A stretch of DNA of 64,000 bases from Microbotryum silenes-acaulis (lineage: Eukaryota; Basidiomycota; Microbotryomycetes; Microbotryales; Microbotryaceae), in contig QPFY01000004.1 of assembly GCA_003665825.1 (NCBI GenBank), forward strand, positions 744,001 through 808,000, read 5' to 3'. The notes beneath the pieces were generated by a model. The model saw only the letters and a list, made by a program, of their open reading frames with translations, did not search any database and was not told the origin of the DNA. Positions 54,679-64,000 of this stretch are shown one piece after another. How positions within the stretch are numbered: the stretch's first letter is position 1; the number at the start of each line of letters is the position of its first letter. The position numbers and the translations under genes are program-made.

Positions 54679-57600
54679 TCATACCACTGCACCTCGTAAA
54701 CCCAAATTCGCCCGATGGAAGATGAACGGCTTGGGACCCAAGGCTTTGGTGAAGATATCGGCAAACATGTCACCGGTGGCGATGTAGCGGACCTCGATCT
54801 CCTTCTCAGCTACCCTTTCGCGGATGTAGTGTTCCGAGATGCGAACGTGACGAGACCCCTGATGGTTGGTCGGGTGCTGCGCAAGAGCCAGCGAACCTTG
54901 GTTGTCACCATAGAGCACGACTGGGCCAGAGACCGGAGCGCCAAGTTCAGCCAGGAGTTCGCTCAGGTGGATGGCATCACCGCTTGTGTACAAAAGAGAG
55001 AGGTACTCCGCGTCGGTAGTAGACTTGGCGACCCTGTGCTCGCGTTTGGAGCACCAAGTGATCGCGGCTCCAGACAAGATGAACGCGTAGCCCATGGTCG
55101 ATCGCGAGGTCGTTAGACAGGCTCCCCAGTTCGCGTCCGAGTAGCCATGGAGTGGTTGGCTGGTCTTGCGATAGGTGAGCCCCAAGTCCAGCGTGCCTTT
55201 GATGTAGCGGAGGACCTGCTTGATGGCTGTCCAATGCTCCGGGCCGGGCTGCTGGGAGAAGCGAGCGAGGTAGCTGACCACGAAGGCGAGGTCCGGACGA
55301 GTTCCGACTGCGGCGTACATCAATGAACCGATGGCCTGCAAGTAGCGCGTACGATCCTGAGGGGTGGCCGACAAGTCCTCGAAGTCAAGGACGACACCTG
55401 GCTGCATTGGAATACTCGCCGGCTTGGCATCGGTGAACTGGAACCTGGCCAGGATGTCCCGAACGTAGCGCTCTTGTGAGAGCGTGATAGATCCGTCTTG
55501 TCCACGCTTGACTTGGATGCCTAGGATATATTCGGCAGGTCCGAGACGTTTGATGCCGTATGCGAGTTCCAGCGCGTCAAGCACCCGGTCGATCTCGGCG
55601 GTAGAGGGACCAACCAAAAGCAAGTCGTCGACGTACAAGGCAATGTAGTGAGAGTGCCCGTCTTGTTCGCAGCGGTAGATACAGATGTCGGACCTGGTGG
55701 GGACGTATCCGAGGGACCGCAGAGTCGAGTCGATCTCAGCGTTCCAGATGGTGCCAGCCTGGCGAAGGCCGTAGATGGATTTGGACAGCTTGAGGATCTT
55801 GCCGGGCAGGTCAATGCCCTGAGGGACGCGCATGTACAGAGGCTTGTCAAGTTTGCCATGTAGGTACGCCTTGTTGACGTCGGCCTGATGGACGTGATAG
55901 CCGTTGGCCGCGGCGAGTGCGATGAGGGCTCGAATGGACGTGAATTTGACGACAGGGGCGTAGTTCTTCTCGAAGTCAAGACCAGGGTGTTGAGCACATC
56001 CGTGAGCGACGAGTCGGGCCTTGTGAGCGGTGATGTCGCCATGCTGGTTGCGTTTAGTCCGGAACACCCAGCCCGACCGCAGGAGGACCTCACCCGCGGG
56101 GAGCTCACAGGATTCGACGATTTCGAAGACCTCGTAATCGTTCAGAAGCGAATCTAATTCATCCTGTGCCGGAGCGCCCCAAATGTCCTCTTGTCCCGAT
56201 CGGATGACGTCGCCCCAATTGGCCGGATCGCGAACAACTGTCAAGTCGTGATCTGCGAAGCCGGCTTTGGTGGATGCGAAGGCGAGGAGCAGGCTCTTGA
56301 AGGAGGCGGTGGGTCCGTCGGGGCCGTTGACGAGCTGTTCCCGCGTGATCATGGTGGGAACGAGCTGGCGGCGTGTCCGGGGGCCAACTATGATGTTTCG
56401 AGTGTCAACTTCACCGGATCGGGACCAACCTTGGCGACGTCGCCGTACTCCCAAGTTGGCTTGACTTTGGCGAGTGGAGCTGGATCCGGCAGTGGCTGCG
56501 GCAAGTTCACGGCTGGCTCCGTCGTTGCGCTCGTGGTCGACGAGGTGTCGTCTTTGTTGGCCGAGTTGGTCGAAACCGGCGACGCGGGTGTCTCGTCAGG
56601 CATTGGGGAAGGTGGCCGCGGGGGAGGGTCGACAAGCGTTGGAGCCAACGACGGTGCTGGAGCTTCGACAGGTGGCGGCTGGGGGCAGTAATCCGGGATG
56701 GACGGCTGCGCCACGTGGGTTAGTGTGGTCGTGAAGGGGAACTCGGTTTCAACGAACGTCACATTTCGGCTCAGACTCACACGCATCGAGGAGGGGTCAA
56801 GAAGACGCCAGGCTTTCACGTGTCAATCGTAACCCACGAAGACCAGAGGGATCCCTTTTGGGTCAAGTTTGTCCCGTTGGTGAGCCGGCACGGTGGCCCA
56901 GGCGCGACAACCGAATGCCCGAAGACCCTCCACGCCTGGTGTGGCGCCCGACCAACGACTGTTTGGGATGCCTCCACCGAGAGCCGCGTGAGGCGATAGG
57001 TTCCTGACGTGGATGTAACACATGGCAGCCTCGTCCCAGCATGATCGTGGGAGTCCCGGGTGAGACAGAAGAGCCAGGGTGCCCTCCATGATTGATCGAC
57101 CGGTTGACTCGCTTGGCTCGACCGTTTTGCTCGGGCGTGTACGGTGTGGTCAATTTGCGACGAATTCTGCGAGCCACGCAATAGCCGTTGAAGGCGGTAG
57201 AGACATACTCGCCCCCGTTGTCCGAGCGAAGCATTTTGACCTTGCGACCCGTGGCGTTTTCGATCTCCAGAAGCCAATCCTTGAATGTCGGAAGGACCTC
57301 GCTTTTGTGCCCGATGGGGTAAACCCAAGTCTTCCTCGAGAAGTCGTCGATGAACGTGACGAGGTACCGCTTATGGTCGAAGGACTCCTCGGGGAAAGAT
57401 AAGACATCCGAGTGCACCAATGCAAGCGGTTCCGCGGCATGCGACGACGAAGAGGGGAAAGGCAAACGATGCGCTTTGGAGGCAAGGCACGCGTTGCAGG
57501 TGAAGTCTTCACACTCGAAGTCACTATAGGGCCAATCCAAACCCTCCACCTGGCCAGAGGCCGCCAGTTTTTTTAAGTGTCTGGACAGAGGCGTGGCCGT

Positions 57601-58684
57601 AGCGCCGGTGAAGGGTAAGTAGAGGTAGCCTATTGGACTTGGTGGCGACGAGCGTGTGTAGCGCACCTTTGCTGGCAGCTTGGACCGAAGTGTTGAGTTT
57701 GTAAACGCTGGACGCGATGGCTGATGCTGTGGCGATGCACCCTTGCGGCGTGCGGAGCTCGACTTCTCCGTGTTCGAAGGTGATGCGAACGCCTTTGCGG
57801 TCGAAGGCCCGGACCGAGATGAGGTTGGCAGGGCTCTCGGGGGCGTAGATCACGTTGTTGAGGGTGAACTTGGTACCATTATCGGAGACGAGCTTGACCG
57901 AGCCGATTCCCGAGGCCTTCACCGTTCCCCCTAGACCTTGCAGGACTTGCGGGGTAGGCAAAAGGGGGCCGTCAAAGAAGGACGCATCGTTGACGACGTG
58001 GCACGCCGACGCCGAGTCTAGCAGAAGGATTTCCGCCGGTGGCCCGATGTTGATAAACGTAGCAGAAGAAAAGATGGACAGGTGTTGATCCTTGGATGCT
58101 TCCTTGGTGGCCACGAACGTGGACGCAGGCGATGATGAGCCTTGGAGTTCCTTCATGGCGTTCTTGAGCTCGAGGTACTTGGCTCGCTTGCGCGATTCCG
58201 GACACTTGTCGAGCCAGTGTTTGCCTTGACCACAAGCTGGGCAGTTGCTCGGGGCAGGACCAGAACGATCCCATTTTCCCTTCTTGCCTGGTGCCGAGCG
58301 TTTGGTCGGTACGACCGCCTTCGCAACGAGGACCGTCGCTCGATTCGTCCGAGCGTTGAATCCAGCCCAAGAGGGCGGGCATGGCGGCATCGTGAGGACC
58401 CAGTCAACGTAATTGTCCTCCGTAAGCTTCGAGTCGTGTGGGAAGACCGGGGGGTTGACTGGGGGGAGTAGCTGACGCATGGAGAGTGCGTCGTCGTCCT
58501 GTGCGGGTGCGGGGCGCTGGTTCCTAATCAGCTCGTCGAATTGCTCTTTGGTGAGCGTGACGGAGGTAGCGGAGGCGACGTCGATGGTGTGGATCGACGT
58601 TGATGACGGTGGTAGAGGAGGCGTAGATGCCATGTCACCGTGATCGTCGGGGTCGCCCGCCGCTGGTAGGTTCGGTGGGCTCAT
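54679..58684 (-). pseudogene. Copia gag-pol polyprotein, damaged
   Basis: Starts [17 protein letters not shown] at 58684. A CCHC knuckle [14 protein letters not shown] lies near 58201-58242. The protease-like [12 protein letters not shown] has DSA in place of the usual DSG. The integrase HHCC begins HRRYGHAS...[11 protein letters not shown] residues are in VHSDVLSF and RSDNGGEY, but the third catalytic position reads [10 protein letters not shown], with Lys where Glu is expected. RT has [30 protein letters not shown] and YVDDLLLVG. RNase H has [21 protein letters not shown] and [10 protein letters not shown]. Frame breaks occur at an A7 run (about 57567-57573), near 57090 and near 56420, and there is an in-frame TGA at 56823-56825. 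Not able to make an intact polyprotein as sequenced. Confidence 0.88.
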
Positions 58685-58688
58685 AACC
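58677..58688 (-). promoter_or_regulatory. Copia primer-binding site, complementary to initiator tRNA-Met anticodon arm
   Basis: In minus sense GGTTATGAGCCC lies three bases inside the 5' LTR. It is complementary to GGGCUCAUAACC, the anticodon-loop sequence of fungal initiator tRNA-Met. This is half-tRNA priming, known for Drosophila copia and yeast Ty5. The gag ATG lies inside the site. Confidence 0.75.
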
Positions 58689-58691
58689 TTT

Positions 58692-58891
58692 TGGGAACCT
58701 GAAGCCGAGGCACGAGATACGTAAGTACGAGAGCCGAAGATGATAGTAAAGATAGTTGGAGAAAGAAGAGAGGCGCTAAGGGAGCGCGCGCGAGGCAGGC
58801 ACGAGCCGCGCGAGGCAACTAATATCAACAACTAGTAACTATTTATAATCAGGAAGACAAGTGGGATGAAACAGCAATATACACTCTGACA
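58692..58891 (-). repeat. Copia 5' LTR
   Basis: 200 bp, minus sense TGTCAGAGTG...GGTTCCCA. 198 of 200 positions match the 3' LTR. An open frame continues from the LTR into gag. Confidence 0.92.
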
Positions 58892-61032
58892 AAGTCGACG
58901 TCCGAAAAAGAAGGGAGGAAAATGGGAAGGAAGGACTTAACTCGGTCATCATACCTCCCAATCTCGAGCCCCAGGCACAAAGCCCGCTCGAGAGAGAAAA
59001 TCTCGCTCGAACGCTCTGAGCGTACTGAGGAGCGAGGGAGGGGCCACGACCTTGTCCAGCTCGAACCGCTGATGAACGCGCCAGCGGAGCAGGTGCAGCC
59101 GCTGGAAGCCGATCACGCAGGCCAGCCGAACCCACATCCATTTCGAGGTCGTTCTCCCACGATCCCGCAAAAGGGGGAGCCCCATAGTCAGCTGCTCCGG
59201 AGTGAACGTCGACGGATCGACGTCGGTATCCTCGATGCCGAGCTTGTCGAACAGAATGCGAAGCACCCCGCCCCAGAAGCTGGTCGAGTACGCGCACTCG
59301 AAAAAGTAGTGCGACACCGTCTCGATGACCGCTGCATCGTTGCCGCAGAATAGACACGTCGGCGAAGAGGCATGACCCTGAGTATGCTGCCTCTTGCGCG
59401 TCGGCGTCACGTCGTACATGAGCCGCCAGTGGGTGTCCTGCTCCACAGCAGACGCGAACCGGTCATGAAGCCATCTCCAGAAGCGCTTCCTATCGCTCTG
59501 AGAAGTCCCCATCACGGAAACGCTTGACACGATCCTCCCTCCCTGGGAACCGCACCACGTTCACAAGCCGACGAAGCTTGCGAATAGTGAACGGTCGGGT
59601 GAGCCCAAAGAAGTTGAAGCACCGGGGACGGGGAGCCTCCTTGAGAGGTATCCGAGCAGGTCGCAACGCGGTCTTGGGCAGCAACGCTTTCGCCTTGAGC
59701 AACTGACCCACGCGCGACCACACGTGCTCGTGCTGTAGGGCGGGTTCCTTAGAGTGCTGCCAGAACCCGCGTCGATGACCAACCAGAGCCCATCCCTTCC
59801 CTTCGTCCCTCCAGTACAGGTCCGCGATCTGCGCAAACTTCGCCACTGCGTCCGCATCGTCATATGCGTGCTTGGCACCTTCAGCATAGAGTGAAGGGAG
59901 GCGAGGCGGAAGCGAAAGCAATTCGGGAAGCGTAAGGAGTTCGGACTTGATGGTTGGAACTGTGACCCTGGCCGCTGCAACGACTGCCCCCCAACGCGTC
60001 GAGTCACGATACAGCTTCTCGACCCGAGCCGTGCTGCTGAAGAACCCCCACGGACTGAAATCGCGGGTCGCAGCGACAAGGGACCTCCAGCTCTCGCGAG
60101 CTAGGGGCGCCCAGATCGCCTCGTCCGAGCCCGCCACAGCATCCCAAAATCGAAGCGCCACCGAATGAACGATGTCGCCGATCGAAATCAAGCCCAAGCC
60201 CCCGTCCTCCCGAGCCTGGAACACGAAATCGCGAGCGACGGTATTTCGCCCTGCTCCTCCCCAGACAAAATCCGTAAGTGCCGTCTCTGCCGCCTTAATG
60301 AACCATTGAGGCGGTATGTCAAAGGACAGCGCGTGGAGGACCGTCGAGATGATGTGAGCGTTGGCATAGAAGACCTTCCCACTCGGCGAAAGTGTCCGGT
60401 CTCCAGCGGTGCGGGTCTTGGCCTTGATCCTGTCAAGAACATGGGTCCAAAACAGTTTCGAGCCACCGTGGCGAAAGAAGGCATAGCCGCACCACTTGAA
60501 GCTCTCCCCCTCCTGCACCGTTGGCAGCGCCTGCGCAGTCTCGTCCCGAAGCCAGTTCGGTCCGAGTGGTAGCACCAGCGTCTTGTCCGTGTTGGTCTTC
60601 CCGTTGGTTGCCTCGTACCATGTCTGCGACAGCGTTTTCAGCTTCGACAATGCCGCCGGTGACTCCACCACCACCACAGCATCATCGGCAAACGCCAGAT
60701 GCGTAAGCTGCGCACGCGGCCCCCCTGGCTACACCTTCTGCAGGTCGAGCGCGATCCCGCGCCGCACGAGGGCGTTGAGGAAAGGTTGGAACGTGATGTT
60801 CCAAACCGGGCACGAGAGGGGATCCCCCTGACCGAGACCACACAGCAACCGCACCAAGTCCGTGGGGAACCCACTGACAAGGTAGCGCACCCCCAGAGTC
60901 TCGGGATTGTAGAGAGCACGCAGCAGCGAGATGAAACACTCACCGAACCCAAAGGCCTCAAAGACCTCGAAGATCCAGGCGTGATCGACCCGATCGTACG
61001 CGCTCTGCTGATCCAAAGACAAGAGGGCGCCG
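58892..61032 (-). mobile_element. LINE C, inverted second copy
   Basis: Antiparallel copy of 49485-51625, ending at the copia LTR within the LINE C 3' UTR. It starts at the same truncation point (CGGCGCCC after poly-A) as the plus-strand copy, so both derive from one event followed by duplication. Confidence 0.9.
58949..61032 (-). pseudogene. LINE C ORF2 remnant, inverted copy
   Basis: Same content as 49486-51568, including the identical in-frame TAG (60729-60731). It has an additional one-base G insertion near 59509-59512 that shifts the frame after VKRFRDG. Substitutions against the plus copy include Asn to Ser in YLVNGFP and Gly to Asp in LLRGRG. Inactive. Confidence 0.88.
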
Positions 61033-61134
61033 TTTTTTTTTTTGTAGAAACTGTTCATCATATTGCCCCCAATTCCTGTTCCCCCTGATTGGCCTACGGA
61101 AAAACTAGATGGAAGTCGACGATGATAACACAAA
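61033..61134 (-). mobile_element. LINE B tail fragment (about 100 bp with poly-A)
   Basis: Matches 49384-49484, from TTTGTGTTATCATCG to GTTTCTAC plus poly-A. Between its 5' end and the conserved tRNA flank are only 12 bases (GAGAGAGATTTT, 61135-61146). Confidence 0.85.
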
Positions 61135-61146
61135 GAGAGAGATTTT

Positions 61147-61203
61147 CACTAGGTGGAATGTATAGTTCCTACCGACCCTAAAATATCATCAAAAAAACAT
61201 AAC
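61147..61203 (+). repeat. 57-bp conserved 5' flank of tRNA-Lys (copy 2)
   Basis: Matches 35076-35132 (inverted) at 54 of 57 positions, from CACTAGGTGG to the first base of the tRNA. Confidence 0.9.
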
Positions 61204-61275
61204 GCCCGGTTAGCTCAGTCGGTAGAGCACCTGACTCTTAATCAGGTTGTCGCGGGTTCGAGCCCCGCATTGGGC
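61204..61275 (+). tRNA. tRNA-Lys (anticodon CUU)
   Basis: 72 nt, identical to the copy at 35004-35075. All four arms pair and the anticodon is CTT. It is followed at once by TTTT and then a T10 run (61290-61299), good Pol III terminators. Confidence 0.97.
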
Positions 61276-61931
61276 TTTTGAGGAAGATTTTTTTTTTGCC
61301 GCCTGAAAAGCGGCCCGGTGACGGCGACGTCAACAGGGGCCTAATGCGACGCGTGCGGTAGGTAGCTGCTGGGGTCGATATGTGATTCACGTTCACTCTT
61401 TTTTACATAATTGGAGCGAGTTCGGACAGATTCAAAGCCGTGTCCCGCTTGCTTCATGTCTCGTCAAAGTGCGACGCATTTGCTGGGGACATAGTTACTT
61501 CACGCTGCCTCTTGAACGTTCTCGACCTGGTTTTTGCATTGCGCGCAGATCGCAAAATTGTCACGCGAGCGCATCAAAACCTTGGAGCAGCGAATTCCTA
61601 GGTCTCATAGTCAGAGGGCTGGCTATGGGCACAAGATGATCATGGAATGGACACTGCACCAAGACGATCGGTAGTAAGCTGCCAGTGGCCCCGACTCCGG
61701 TGGCCGACGCTGGGATCTACTATGCAAGTCAAGATGCAGTCTATGGGAACGGAGATGAAATGGTGAACCTGATGGAGTTTTGCCACACGGGAATCGAAAA
61801 TAGGGGATTACTATCGGACGCATTTCCTCACCAAGCTCGAGACCGCCAAAGTAGTAGACAGACGAAACACACTGCAGTGATTGTCGATTGCAAGAGCGGT
61901 TTTTGTACACTAAAATTCAAAGGAAGCGCAT
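61276..61931. other. Intergenic between tRNA-Lys and kynureninase
   Basis: 656 bp. The first 75 bp are a diverged copy of the flank at 34925-35003. The remainder shows short open frames on both strands without recognisable products, and is the 3' flank of the kynureninase gene. Confidence 0.4.
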
Positions 61932-63929
61932 CTAAAGGGAAGCTACATGGTGTGCAATGACCCCGTCCAAACTCGTCGCGGCCTGGTGCGCATCGCGGAA
62001 CGAGTTGTACAGCGGGACGGGCGCGAGACGAATGACGCCAGGCCTCCTCTCGTCGCCGAGCACACCCGCACTCCTCAGCCCGTCAAAGATGACGTCCATT
62101 GCTTCGGGCGGACCGAAAAGGAGCGAGAGCTGCGCACCCCGTTGCTCTGGGTCGCTTGGGGTGATGAGGGTGAACTTGACTTGCTGGCGCTCCGTCGAAT
62201 GAAGGCGCTCCATGCCGACGTAGTAAGGGCTCTGCTTCAGCAACGCCTCAAGGTAGCCCGTCAAAAGCAAGCTGCGGTGCCTCAGGACGGCCATGAACGA
62301 CGCCGATCCCGCAGACGCCGACGAGCCAACGGACTGAAAGACTTGCAGCGAGCTGTAGAGCGAGATGACGTCGAGCACCGAGGGGTTTGACAACTGCCAG
62401 CCCGCGGCGCCGGGATTCGGCGCAAAGACATTGGGCATCGCGAAGCGCGTCGAGGTATCGTGGCCCCACCATCCAGCAAGTCTGCACAGTCACAGTCACG
62501 AGGAGACACAGCAAGTTCAGAGGGGCTGATCTCCGGTCTAAGAGAAGGACGGCGGACCGAAGGGCCGCTTACCGCTTCTTGTCGGCCCAGCGCTCATGGA
62601 CGTAGAGGCCAGCGATACCACCCGGTCCTGCGTTGAGATACTTGTACGAGCACCAGGCGGCAAAGTCGACGCCCCAGTCATGTAGACGGATGGGGACGTT
62701 GCCGACGGCGTGGGCGCAATCGAACGCGACGAGGCAGCCCTTAGGTGAGGAGATCGAGTTCAGTCTGCGCTACCGACGGTGCACATCACGACGGGGAACG
62801 GCGCAAGGTACTAACCTTGGCATGACCGGCCCTGGTGATCGTTTCCATGTCGAACCACTGGCCCGAGTAGTACTGCACGGCGCCAAAGCAGATTATGGCG
62901 ATCGAGTCGCCTTGCTCTTCGATCATGTGAAGAATGTCTTCGGTGCGGAGCGTGTACTCGCGGGGGCGCGGGTCCATCGGCAGCAGCGACGAAGGGGCGA
63001 GACCACGCATCTCGACTTGGGAAGCGAAAGCATACTGCATGTAATAAGTCGACAGACAGGCAACGTGAGCTTGTGGGCGAATCCATAGGCGGGGGTGCGC
63101 GAAAGGGGCCGGGACGTACCTGATCCGAGGGGAAAGCCTTGCCTTCGTACAGGATCTTGTGGCGATCCGAGGTCGGACGGTAAAAGGTCGTGAAAAGGAT
63201 GTGGATGTTGGAGGTGAGGGAACCCATGCAAGCGACCTCGGAGGGTTTGGCCCCTATCCCCAAAGATAGCAAGTAGCTTTCAGCCACCGTGGTCGAGCGA
63301 ACCTCGGAGAAATTGAAAAGTACGGGGCAAGGACTGACCCACGATCTCGGCCAAAATCGGGGTGACGATCTCGTCAATTTTGACCCAAGGACGTTCGTAG
63401 GGATGCTCGACGTGACCCAAAACACCCCTGTCGTACGCGGGACCGAATGAGAGCGCGGGAGGCGAGAGAAGACGAGGTGGGGTTGAGCAGGTGTGGGGGT
63501 GCGCACGGACGGACGGCGCAACGGGGTGGGGGGGGGGGGTCGTCAGCAGCAGCAGCGGCCTCGGACACAGCGCACGGTTCCAGACCAATCCGATGCGATA
63601 TGTACTCACTGTGACTTCCAGGCCTCGAGTTCCTCTTGTATCAACTTGGGTGTCGAGTTGGGCATAAGACCCAAGCTGTTGCCGGCGAGATAGACGCTTG
63701 GCTCCGAGTCTCGCGCCGAGCTCGAGACAGTGGCCTTGACCACACCCGGCGGACGCACGGTCGCAACCGAGGGAAAACTGAATTGATCCGAACGCGAGAC
63801 GGTCTCCTGCTGGTCGAGGTAGGCGGCAAACTTGGGCGAAGTGAGCGAGGATTCTCCCGAGGCGGCGAGGGCGGCGGCGAGACGATGCTGGACATCATCG
63901 TCCGCGTGGGGCTGCAACGAGTCCATCAT
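61932..63929 (-). CDS. BNA5: Kynureninase
   Basis: PLP enzyme of the kynurenine pathway that converts 3-hydroxykynurenine to 3-hydroxyanthranilate on the way to NAD. The start at ATG 63929 gives [14 protein letters not shown]. Exons then give [73 protein letters not shown] and [25 protein letters not shown]. Next come the PLP-site region [40 protein letters not shown] (Lys in SYKYLN) and [12 protein letters not shown]. The C-terminal domain is [15 protein letters not shown] to [16 protein letters not shown]. Length and order match the family. Introns are short and GT-AG. The first gene beyond the transposon island on this side. Confidence 0.94.
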
Positions 63930-64000
63930 CGTCGATCACTTGGGAGCGTGCGGGCAAAGGCGACGAGCGTGAAGAGGGGAACGAGCTTTCAAGATCGGGG
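63930..64000. other. Upstream flank of kynureninase
   Basis: 71 bp at the window edge, presumably promoter or leader. Nothing else visible. Confidence 0.3.

Larger units (their letters stand above)
54466..58891 (-). mobile_element. Ty1/copia retrotransposon, complete with two LTRs
   Basis: A 4.4-kb element on the minus strand with 200-bp LTRs at both ends, a primer-binding site, a gag-pol region in copia order (protease, integrase, RT, RNase H) and a polypurine tract. The two LTRs differ at only two positions, implying a recent insertion or conversion. The five bases outside each LTR differ (GATTT on the left, AAGTC on the right). The left flank is LINE D ORF1, the right flank an inverted LINE C 3' UTR. 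Confidence 0.93.
58892..61134 (-). repeat. 2.24-kb inverted repeat, right arm
   Basis: Partner of 49384-51625. Its inner border coincides exactly with the copia LTR end. Confidence 0.9.

Noticed and set aside
57560..57580. A7 run as a programmed gag-pol frameshift site
   Set aside because: It lies inside the integrase N-terminal zinc domain, not at a gag-pol border, and the element has other random lesions. A length error or mutation is more likely.

Overview
This 64 kb window looks like nuclear DNA of a basidiomycete fungus. Nearly every housekeeping gene is cut by many short (about 55-85 nt) GT-AG introns. Proteins resemble fungal families (UTP7, LYAR-type finger, SAC1, PPZ, MTM1, VCX1, kynureninase). 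The coding DNA is GC-rich. A microbotryomycete-type yeast is my best guess, but that placement is inference only. No prokaryotic, organellar or CRISPR features were seen.

Left arm (1-24.2 kb) is compact housekeeping DNA. In order: the 3' part of a YHR202W-like metallophosphoesterase (+), VPS28 (-), a LAMTOR1/Meh1-like gene (+), UTP7 (-), LYAR-like (+), eIF4E (-), MTM1-like carrier (+), THYN1-like EVE-domain gene (-), SAC1 (+), PPZ-type phosphatase (+), RNase H2 subunit A (-) and VCX1-like Ca2+/H+ exchanger (-). The first nine alternate strand perfectly. They therefore form head-to-head pairs with short shared promoters, including UTP7/LYAR (both ribosome biogenesis) and VPS28/LAMTOR1-like (both endolysosomal). 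Three introns appear to use GC-AG splice sites.

Middle (24.2-61.3 kb) is a transposon island. It holds a five-exon MULE-type transposase gene with two in-frame stops inside its zinc finger (26.7-30.4 kb), a 5'-truncated decayed Ty1/copia copy (30.8-33.1 kb) and a decayed unknown gene (33.7-34.7 kb). A striking non-LTR retrotransposon array (35.1-61.1 kb) follows, bracketed by two tRNA-Lys(CUU) genes in opposite orientation. At least three LINE families (A, B/D, C) lie head to tail, and several members begin directly after the poly-A tail of the one upstream. In families A and B, ORF1 and ORF2 overlap as TAATG. At both ends the array stops 62-70 bp upstream of tRNA-Lys, just outside a 57-bp flank that is nearly identical at the two loci. 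A nearly intact copia element (54466-58891, two 200-bp LTRs differing at two positions) joins LINE D on its left to an inverted LINE C copy on its right. It has no matching target duplication, so it marks a rearrangement or an assembly join.

Right edge (61.3-64 kb) returns to housekeeping DNA: a kynureninase gene (-). The most novel material is the tRNA-proximal, poly-A-nested LINE array with coupled ORFs.
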